DNA of 9,198 nt from an uncultured Nitrospinaceae bacterium. GTDB lineage: Bacteria > Nitrospinota > Nitrospinia > Nitrospinales > VA-1. The notes below the pieces were generated by a model. That model made no database searches. It worked only from the letters and a program-made list of their open reading frames with translations, and was not told the DNA's origin. Positions 1-5,402 of the stretch are shown here, one piece after another. Position 1 is the stretch's first letter; every line of letters begins with the position of its first letter. A program made the translations under genes and the position numbers. Location of the stretch: the NCBI GenBank assembly GCA_905182935.1, contig CAJJDL010000248.1:1-9198 (forward strand), in the 5' to 3' direction.

Positions 1-72
1 AACTAGATTAATTATAAATGTTATATTCGTCAAATTGGCATAAATTAGTTTAAAAAACTGCAAACAGGAACT

Positions 73-537
73 ATGAATAAAATAGAAAAATTATTAGCAG
101 ACTTACATAGTCAAATACCTGAGCAACGACAATCGGCAACAATGGCGTTATGGAGTTTTTGGTACCTTGAAGCAGGAGAACAAGGAGAGTTAGAGATACA
201 AAAGGGGGTGGACTTAATGGACCAAAAGAGTCCTGAGCAGGCCCAATTTCACTTTGAGAGTATTATTAAAAAATACCCCAATTTTGCGGAGGCTCATAAT
301 AAATTAGCGACAGTTCTTTATATAACGGAAGATTACGAGGAAGCAATTAAAGAATGTGAAGTCACTCTGGGAATGAACCCTAATCACTTTGGGGCTTGGC
401 ATGGAAAGGGGTTGTGTCTATATAAGGTTGCTCGTTACTCTGAGGCAATTGAGAGTTTTAAGTCAGCCTTGGAAATCCAACCCTACGCAGATATTAACCG
501 GGTGTATATAGCTACATGCAGGGGTAACCTAAATTAA
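73..537 (+). CDS. small tetratricopeptide-repeat protein, probably cytoplasmic
   Basis: A 154-residue protein with no signal peptide or membrane segment. Three TPR units can be placed in phase at about residues 38-71, 72-105 and 106-139. Each has the small residue at repeat position 20 (A57, A91, A125) and the proline at position 32 (P69, P103, P137). The first 35 residues form a separate helical lead with a WSFWY motif (residues 27-31). From memory this resembles a family of short TPR proteins, common in alphaproteobacteria, that have a tryptophan-containing N-terminal helix before the repeats. The start is supported by an AGGAA stretch three bases before the ATG. TPR units bind other proteins, but neither the partner nor the process can be read from the sequence. 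The gene stands alone and converges on the next TPR gene with a 26-base gap. The TPR call is firm and the function unknown. Confidence 0.85.
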   Translation: MNKIEKLLADLHSQIPEQRQSATMALWSFWYLEAGEQGELEIQKGVDLMDQKSPEQAQFHFESIIKKYPNFAEAHNKLATVLYITEDYEEAIKECEVTLGMNPNHFGAWHGKGLCLYKVARYSEAIESFKSALEIQPYADINRVYIATCRGNLN

Positions 538-563
538 AATTTAATTCATCTGTTTCAATAGAC

Positions 564-2186
564 CTAATCTTGATTTTTAGTCTGTTCTAGAAAAATTTTT
601 GCTTCTACTCGTCCAGGGTGTTCTTGTCCTGCGTGTCGTAAAATTAGCATGAGTTGACTGTAATGTTCTTTCGCCTCTTTTATATTACCGCTCAGTTTAG
701 CAGAGCGAGCCAATCCGGTTAAAGAGCGGATTCTTTTGGGATGCCGTTGCAATGAGATCGCAAAATTTTCTTTTGCTTTTAAAGGTTCATTAGCTTTTAA
801 ATAGACCTCGCCCAATAATTCGTAAGTGGGTTTGAGAATACGTGGCGGACCTGACGGCGCTGGAAGGTTAACTTCGACTAAGGTGGCTTGTTTAGCTAAC
901 TTAATAGCGGAAATATAATCTTTCTGATAAAGCTTGATCGCCGTTTTTATTTCCAACTCCCACACCTCAATATTTTCAGATCTAGTGAAATAATTTTTAT
1001 TAATTTGTGTATTTCTAAATGTACTCAGCTTTGCGACGTATTCATTTGCTTGAGATTTGCCTTGCATGGCATCTGCGAACCCTCTGACAAAGTTGTATCC
1101 TGCCTCTGAATATTGTTTTGGTTTCCAACCATCAGGTGGGTTAATTTGATCAACTTTCCCCCATTGTTCGGTTTCAATTATAGAGGCTGCGAGCATTCTG
1201 TAAAAATATTTTCCGGCCCTTAAGTTGGGCTTAGGTTTGAATTCTTCAGCAGCTTTTATTCCATCTAGCATATCCTTTAGTTGTATTTTAAAAATAGAAT
1301 CTGCTTTCTTTTCTAGTCCTTGCTGAAGATAGACATAGTGAAGCCATTGTAAGCTGTGATAATCGCGCATACTTTTAGGGAGGCCCTTTTTCTCAACCCA
1401 GTTGACAGAGGTTTCCCATCCGGCTTCATTAGATTCTCTCGCTTCATTCCACATCCCAAGTTGCACAAAGATATGTGCGGGCATATGTTGAGCATGATGG
1501 GATGCAGGTGCAATCTTTGCGTAGCGTCGAGCAGACGGTAAGGCAAGCCTTGCAAGGTCAGGGCTGTCAAATGCATGGATTGCATAGTGCGCTGCGCAGG
1601 GGTGATTAGGATTTTTCTGATAAACTTCTAAAGCTATAGCGCCCGATTCTATCTGTAAATGTAATTTATCATTAAGATTTCTTGCGACACCCAGAAGTGA
1701 CAAACTATAAAAACATGCAGCTTCTATATCTTCTGGATAACTGCGGTAGATTTTTTCCATAGCACTTGAATATGCTTTGTCGCGTATTGATTTTTTGTCA
1801 TCGCTATATAAAATTTGAGCAGCATTGATATAGTGTTGCTCACGAATAGTTAACGTTGATATGTTGTTTATTTTTGAAAGCGCAGTCTTTGCAGATTTAA
1901 TATCTTGCTCTTCCCAAAGAGGTCGATTATATGCAATAGCTTCACCCCAATAGCCCATTGAGAAACTAGGGTCAGCATTTGTTGACTTCTTAAATGAATC
2001 GATGGCTTCCGTATACCAGAAAGAATGAAGGGCGGCGACACCTCGAATAAAATGTTGCTGCGATTTTTCTGATCCAGATGTTGGGAAATATACTGTTCCG
2101 AGTTGATTGGATGGATCAGAGGCGTGTGCATAATTATTTAAATTGGAAGTAATAAATAATACTGCAATTAATAACACTGGAATCAT
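564..2186 (-). CDS. exported TPR protein of a large uncharacterised family
   Basis: A 540-residue protein with a hydrophobic N-terminus and a likely signal peptidase site after AHA (residue 22), so probably periplasmic. The N-region has no Lys or Arg, which is unusual for a signal peptide. No longer start exists, since a stop lies four codons upstream, and AAAGGT sits at a normal distance before the ATG. TPR-like helical pairs are seen near residues 45-80 (HFIRGVAALHSFWY then a DPSFSMGYWG turn), again in the middle, and at about 452-515. Conserved-looking histidine motifs stand out: HPCAAHYAIH (195-204) and HHAQHMPAHIF (230-240), followed by DYHSLQWLHY (275-284). From memory, these and the GPPRILKP stretch (446-453) mark a widespread family annotated only as TPR protein. 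No catalytic domain is visible. It is divergent from the membrane/SUMF1 pair, across a palindrome-bearing spacer. Function unknown. Confidence 0.85.
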   Translation of the reverse strand: MIPVLLIAVLFITSNLNNYAHASDPSNQLGTVYFPTSGSEKSQQHFIRGVAALHSFWYTEAIDSFKKSTNADPSFSMGYWGEAIAYNRPLWEEQDIKSAKTALSKINNISTLTIREQHYINAAQILYSDDKKSIRDKAYSSAMEKIYRSYPEDIEAACFYSLSLLGVARNLNDKLHLQIESGAIALEVYQKNPNHPCAAHYAIHAFDSPDLARLALPSARRYAKIAPASHHAQHMPAHIFVQLGMWNEARESNEAGWETSVNWVEKKGLPKSMRDYHSLQWLHYVYLQQGLEKKADSIFKIQLKDMLDGIKAAEEFKPKPNLRAGKYFYRMLAASIIETEQWGKVDQINPPDGWKPKQYSEAGYNFVRGFADAMQGKSQANEYVAKLSTFRNTQINKNYFTRSENIEVWELEIKTAIKLYQKDYISAIKLAKQATLVEVNLPAPSGPPRILKPTYELLGEVYLKANEPLKAKENFAISLQRHPKRIRSLTGLARSAKLSGNIKEAKEHYSQLMLILRHAGQEHPGRVEAKIFLEQTKNQD

Positions 2187-2362
2187 TTTAGACCTTTATT
2201 AGTAGTATTTATATTTTAGCACAAATATATTATGACTCTACTAGAGTCTACGAGTTTGCATTTAAATCTAGAGGAAAATTATTTTCATTACAAAAAAATC
2301 ATAATAGGATGTTTTTCTATACAGGTTTTTAAATTACAGGATATTAAAAGAGAGCTAATATT
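2187..2362. promoter_or_regulatory. divergent intergenic spacer between the exported TPR gene and the membrane/SUMF1 pair
   Basis: This very AT-rich 176-base stretch must hold the promoters of both flanking transcription units. No pair of -35 and -10 hexamers on either strand is good enough to name, because AT-rich look-alikes are everywhere. The only strong structural element is the palindrome at 2234-2248. No small ORF of note is present. Confidence 0.5.
2234..2248. promoter_or_regulatory. 15-base palindrome, possible operator
   Basis: GACTCTA-C-TAGAGTC has perfect 7-base arms around a single central base. It lies in the divergent spacer, about 48 bases before the minus-strand TPR start and 115 bases before the plus-strand TTG start. 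The symmetry and position fit a dimeric repressor or activator site. No regulator gene is in the window and no flanking T-tract suggests a terminator. The palindrome is seen directly; the operator role is inferred. Confidence 0.4.
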
Positions 2363-2677
2363 TTGCCTCAAATAAAATTAAACAATGATGTTGTTCTTGG
2401 TGGTTTGTTAATGGGTATGACTGGCATATTGATTGGTGTTGTAATAAATAGCCCTCTGACTATGTTTATTGCCGGTACTTTTGGCCTGTTAACAGGAACT
2501 TTAGTTGGTTGGATTGGCGGGCGATTTTATTTATTTATAGTTTGTTTTGGTTCTTTGGTCGGTGCCTATTTTGGATATCAAGCTGGTGATCGAGATATTT
2601 TGATTATAGCATCTGGTACTGGCGCTGCCATTGCCGGGTTTATAGGAGCGCAAGCTTCTCTTTTTATTAAAAAATAA
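2363..2677 (+). CDS. small four-helix glycine-rich membrane protein, unknown function
   Basis: A 104-residue, strongly hydrophobic protein with four probable membrane helices at about residues 10-28, 32-52, 55-73 and 78-101. The helices are rich in Gly and Ala with GxxxG-like spacing (GLLTGTLVGWIGG at 41-53, GTGAAIAGFIGA at 85-96), which favours tight helix packing and oligomers in the inner membrane. The start is a TTG preceded by a GAGAG ribosome binding site about eight bases upstream. The next in-frame ATG (codon 17) would remove the first helix, so TTG is preferred. Its stop overlaps the next start by one base (TAATG), implying translational coupling with the exported SUMF1-fold protein and a shared role. 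No family was recognised. The length, composition and coupling make it a real gene rather than a chance ORF. Confidence 0.72.
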   Translation: MPQIKLNNDVVLGGLLMGMTGILIGVVINSPLTMFIAGTFGLLTGTLVGWIGGRFYLFIVCFGSLVGAYFGYQAGDRDILIIASGTGAAIAGFIGAQASLFIKK

Positions 2678-3420
2678 TGAAAAAAATAAAATTATTATTA
2701 TTTCTGACGGTATGTTTCTATTTTTTTAATACTATTTCATTCAATACTCTTATAGCAGAAAGCTCGACTTCCTCTGGGATGGTTCTTATTCCTGGAGGAG
2801 AATACACTTCAGGTTCTGATGGATTTAATGATGAGAGACCTAAGAACAAAATATTTATAAGTCCTTTTTTTATTGATATATATGAAGTAACCCAAAAAGA
2901 TTTTTTAAAAATTTTCAAAAAACATTCGTCTGAGTTTCGAGGAGGAAGCTTGCCCGTCGACCACGTCAACTGGTATCAAGCAAGAGATTACTGCAATGAA
3001 TCTGGAAAACGTTTGCCAACTGAAGCTGAGTGGGAAAAAGCGGCTAGAGCCATGACAGGTGAACTGTTTTACTGGGGTCCCGAACCAGATGATTCATTTG
3101 CTTGGCATTGGGATAACTCTAAATATAAAACTCATCCAGTTGGAGAAAAGAAACCCAATAAATATGGTCTTTATGATATGTCTGGAAATGTTTGGGAGTG
3201 GACCGCAGACTGGTATAAGGAAAATTATTATCAGGGTAGGTCATCAAGTAACCCGAAAAGCCCTTTCAATGGTAAGCACCGAGTTCTTAGAGGGGGGTCT
3301 TTTATGGATAAGCCAGAAGGACTTCGTGTCACCCGCCGAAACTGGGATTTACCAGGAGCTCGATTTAAAAATTTTGGGTTTCGTTGCGCAAAAAATGATA
3401 ATACAACAACAAAAGACTAA
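2677..3420 (+). CDS. exported SUMF1/FGE-fold protein without the catalytic cysteine pair
   Basis: A 247-residue protein with a signal peptide (KKIK, then a hydrophobic core, likely cut after A27), followed by one complete formylglycine-generating-enzyme-like (SUMF1) domain at about 34-239. Family landmarks are GMVLIPGGEY (34-43), YEVTQKDF (69-76), RLPTEAEWEKAAR (112-124), GLYDMSGNVWEW (164-175), RVLRGGSF (202-209) and the closing GFRC (234-237). True formylglycine-generating enzymes carry two copper-binding cysteines after the RGGSF motif. Here that stretch (DKPEGLRVTRR) has none, and the only mature cysteines are C106 and C237. It is therefore unlikely to be a sulfatase activator, and no sulfatase gene is nearby. 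Many bacterial SUMF1-domain proteins are non-FGE members of unknown or binding function. It is translated by coupling to the upstream membrane protein, as no ribosome binding site of its own is visible, and probably acts in the periplasm. Confidence 0.88.
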   Translation: MKKIKLLLFLTVCFYFFNTISFNTLIAESSTSSGMVLIPGGEYTSGSDGFNDERPKNKIFISPFFIDIYEVTQKDFLKIFKKHSSEFRGGSLPVDHVNWYQARDYCNESGKRLPTEAEWEKAARAMTGELFYWGPEPDDSFAWHWDNSKYKTHPVGEKKPNKYGLYDMSGNVWEWTADWYKENYYQGRSSSNPKSPFNGKHRVLRGGSFMDKPEGLRVTRRNWDLPGARFKNFGFRCAKNDNTTTKD

Positions 3421-3436
3421 AGTTATCCTTGTTGTT
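3405..3436. terminator. weak inverted repeat between converging genes, possible bidirectional terminator
   Basis: AACAACAA (3405-3412) and TTGTTGTT (3429-3436) form an 8-base stem around a 16-base loop, with two further Ts after it on the plus strand. The element spans the end of the SUMF1-like gene and precedes the end of msrP. The stem is A-U rich and the loop long, so any intrinsic termination would be weak. Confidence 0.25.
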
Positions 3437-3458
3437 TTAAACTATGAAATAATAAAAA

Positions 3459-4427
3459 TCATACGTAAAGATGAGCGACCTGTTTTTCATAACCGTTGTA
3501 TAGCTTAGTTTTATGCACCTCACCAGTACCTATCATTTTTTCTGTTGCCTGCAACCAACGTGGGTGATTAACCTTAGGGTCAACATTTGCTTCAATGCTA
3601 TATTCTAAAGGTATCACCGAATTCCAGAAAGTTGGAGGTTGGTGACTAAGTAATTCAATTTTTACGATGGACTTAATACTTTTATAGCCATATTTCCAAG
3701 GTACTACCATCCTTATAGGAGATCCATGTTGCTTTCTAAGAGGATGACCATACATACCAAGAGCCATAAAGGTGAGTTCGTTCTTTGCTTCTTCTATAGT
3801 AAGTGTTTCTGTATAGGGCCATGGGCGCCAAAATGCCAATTGACCTTGAGCTGTAAAAGGTTTGTAAAAGGTAGTCATAGCAATATGGGTTGCTTTTGGT
3901 TGCGGTTCAACTATATCTAGTAAAGATTTCAGTGAAAATCCAGTCCATGGAACCGCCATCGCCCAAGCTTCTACGCACCTTAACCGATACAAACGTTCTT
4001 CAATAGGTAATAATCGATAGAAATCATCAATGTCAAAAGATCTTGGCTTATTAACAAGGCCAGTAATTTTCACCTCCCAAGGACGCGTAGATAAAGACTG
4101 TGCATGTAGTTTTGGATCGTTTTTAAATTCACTAAACTCAAAAAAATTATTAAAACTTGATGCAATTGCTTCTTCCGATATATTTCGGTCAAGTACATAT
4201 TTTTTATTACGCTTGACAGGATAGATTTTTTTTTCGTTTGTCGACCATTCTATGGGTGCATTAGGGTTTGGAGTCGGGCCAATACCACAACCGTATAGTG
4301 AAGCCGTGGCAGCTAGTGAAACTAGAGATGTTCCTTTTATAAAATCACGTCGATTCATATAGACCGACTCTGGAGTCGCTTCACCTTCAGCCATATTCCA
4401 CGATTTCTGAAAAATAAGATTGCTCAT
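3459..4427 (-). CDS. msrP: protein-methionine-sulfoxide reductase, molybdopterin catalytic subunit MsrP
   Basis: MsrP (formerly YedY) is a Tat-exported molybdenum-cofactor enzyme that reduces methionine sulfoxide in periplasmic proteins. Using the ATG at 4427 (322 residues), the protein has TPESVYMNRRDFIKG with the twin arginines at 26-27. It then shows NNFFEF (93-98), the Mo-ligand cysteine in RLRCVEAWAM (C151), GSPIRMVVPWKYG (235-247) and HPRWLQATE (288-296). All line up well with Escherichia coli MsrP. A TTG five codons upstream (4442) is possible, but the ATG has a GGGG stretch before it and better fits family length. The extreme C-terminal tail of the E. coli protein is absent. C47 in LYGCG, just after the Tat hydrophobic region, could be a lipobox cysteine, though tyrosine at -2 is atypical. 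It is last in the priA-yqaA-cutA-msrP run. MsrQ, the usual haem membrane partner, is not adjacent. Confidence 0.93.
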   Translation of the reverse strand: MSNLIFQKSWNMAEGEATPESVYMNRRDFIKGTSLVSLAATASLYGCGIGPTPNPNAPIEWSTNEKKIYPVKRNKKYVLDRNISEEAIASSFNNFFEFSEFKNDPKLHAQSLSTRPWEVKITGLVNKPRSFDIDDFYRLLPIEERLYRLRCVEAWAMAVPWTGFSLKSLLDIVEPQPKATHIAMTTFYKPFTAQGQLAFWRPWPYTETLTIEEAKNELTFMALGMYGHPLRKQHGSPIRMVVPWKYGYKSIKSIVKIELLSHQPPTFWNSVIPLEYSIEANVDPKVNHPRWLQATEKMIGTGEVHKTKLYNGYEKQVAHLYV

Positions 4428-4455
4428 AATTTGAGACCCCAATAGTGAGTATTAG

Positions 4456-4773
4456 TTAATCTACCCAGTTATCAATACATTTCAGATAATCCGACGAGCC
4501 TTGAATGATAGGTGTGGCGATTATTTCAGGTACATTGTAGCTGTGATTTTCAAGTATCCATGCTTCTACAGCAGTAAATTTTTTTCCTTGGGTTTTTATT
4601 ATAATAAGAAACTCTTCATCAATGCAAAGTTTGTCTTCCCAGACATAAGTTGATTGAACCGCAGGAACAGTATTCACGCAATAGGCTAGTTTTTTTTTAA
4701 CTAGACCTTCGCTTAGCTTATTTGCTTCTTTTTTAGAGCCGGCTGTGGTGTAGATAAGTATATGTTTATCCAT
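4456..4773 (-). CDS. cutA: CutA family divalent-cation-tolerance protein
   Basis: At 105 residues this is the usual length for CutA1, a small trimeric protein with a ferredoxin-like fold. The family is linked genetically to copper and other divalent-metal tolerance in Escherichia coli, but its biochemical role is unsettled. Family marks seen are the early IYTT strand, LAYCVN (29-34), STYVWEDK (41-48), EEF (53-55), IKT (59-61), NHSYNVPEI (76-84) and the closing YLKCIDNWV (96-104). These include the cysteine, the Y.W pair and the H.Y..PEI signature. There is no signal peptide, so it is cytoplasmic. It lies 15 bases after the YqaA-like gene and 28 before msrP, in the same direction. No clear ribosome binding site is seen, so translation may depend on the upstream gene. 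A run of nine A (4690-4698) codes for a KKK stretch at 26-28. Confidence 0.92.
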   Translation of the reverse strand: MDKHILIYTTAGSKKEANKLSEGLVKKKLAYCVNTVPAVQSTYVWEDKLCIDEEFLIIIKTQGKKFTAVEAWILENHSYNVPEIIATPIIQGSSDYLKCIDNWVD

Positions 4774-4788
4774 GATAACGTTTTATAA

Positions 4789-5376
4789 CTAAAGAATAAC
4801 TAATAATAAAAAAAAACCAAAGACCAGTAGAAAAGAAAAAATAATGGTAAAAAGATTAAAGTATTTTTCAATGAGAACCTTAAAAGGTGGTCCAAATTTA
4901 TATAATAATGCTGCTACAAGAAAAAAACGAGCTGCTCTACTTACAGCTGAAGCCAAAACAAATGTCGAGAAATTAATTTTAAATGCTCCCGCTGACAGTG
5001 TGAAAACTTTGTAGGGTAGTGGGGTAAAGCCAGCTACTATAACTGCCCAAACGTCATATTTATCATAAAGCACACCAATTTTTCCCCACTTTTCTTGGAA
5101 ATGATAAAACTCTACGATACGGTTTCCAATTAAGTCCATAAACTGATATCCAATGAGGTATCCAAACATTCCTCCTAAGACTGATCCAATAGAGCAAATT
5201 AATGCGAGGCGAACCCATCCAGCAGGCGCGGCTATTACCATAGCAATCAATAATATGTCTGGAGGAATAGGGAAAAAAGAAGACTCTACAAATGAAATTA
5301 CAAATAGAACTGGGATAGCGTAGCGTGTGGTGGCCCAATGCAACACCCAGTCATAAAGTTTTCTAATTAATGTCAT
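4789..5376 (-). CDS. yqaA: YqaA-type DedA/VTT-family membrane protein
   Basis: A 195-residue integral membrane protein of the YqaA branch of the DedA/VTT superfamily, some members of which move undecaprenyl phosphate or phospholipids across the inner membrane. No substrate is known for this branch as far as I recall. Visible signatures are FVESSFFPIPPDILLI (29-44, with E31 and the re-entrant proline motif), IGSVLGGMFGYLIG (63-76), AGFTPLPYKVFTLSAG (115-130) and the basic SRAAR (146-150). A last hydrophobic helix covers about 173-195. The order of an acidic/proline hairpin, a glycine-rich helix, a second TPLPYK hairpin and arginines is the family layout, and the length is normal. It starts 26 bases after priA with only a weak AAGA-like binding site. 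Co-transcription with priA and cutA is inferred from spacing alone, and no shared pathway is evident. Confidence 0.88.
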   Translation of the reverse strand: MTLIRKLYDWVLHWATTRYAIPVLFVISFVESSFFPIPPDILLIAMVIAAPAGWVRLALICSIGSVLGGMFGYLIGYQFMDLIGNRIVEFYHFQEKWGKIGVLYDKYDVWAVIVAGFTPLPYKVFTLSAGAFKINFSTFVLASAVSRAARFFLVAALLYKFGPPFKVLIEKYFNLFTIIFSFLLVFGFFLLLVIL

Positions 5377-5402
5377 TATTTCTTGTGAACCTATATTTTT
5401 GG

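Noticed and set aside
1..72. Promoter or sigma-54 site before the first TPR gene (TTGGCA at 35-40)
   Set aside because: No -10 box at proper spacing and no GC doublet ten bases after the GG; only part of the upstream region is in the window.
1313..1585. 90-residue minus-strand ORF, and a 61-residue plus-strand ORF at 1356-1541, inside the exported TPR gene
   Set aside because: Both are out-of-frame shadows of a well-supported coding region, and their compositions do not look like real proteins.
2677..3420. Active formylglycine-generating enzyme (sulfatase activator)
   Set aside because: The cysteine pair expected after the RGGSF motif is absent and no sulfatase gene is nearby, so only the fold is called.
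3059..3508. 149-residue ORF on the plus strand overlapping the SUMF1-like gene
   Set aside because: It is a shifted-frame shadow of the recognised SUMF1 domain, with no family signature or ribosome binding site.
4688..4706. Inverted repeat CTAGTT / AACTAG around a T-run within cutA
   Set aside because: It lies inside the conserved coding region and is produced by Leu-Val and Leu codons flanking a lysine run; a terminator or operator there is unlikely.
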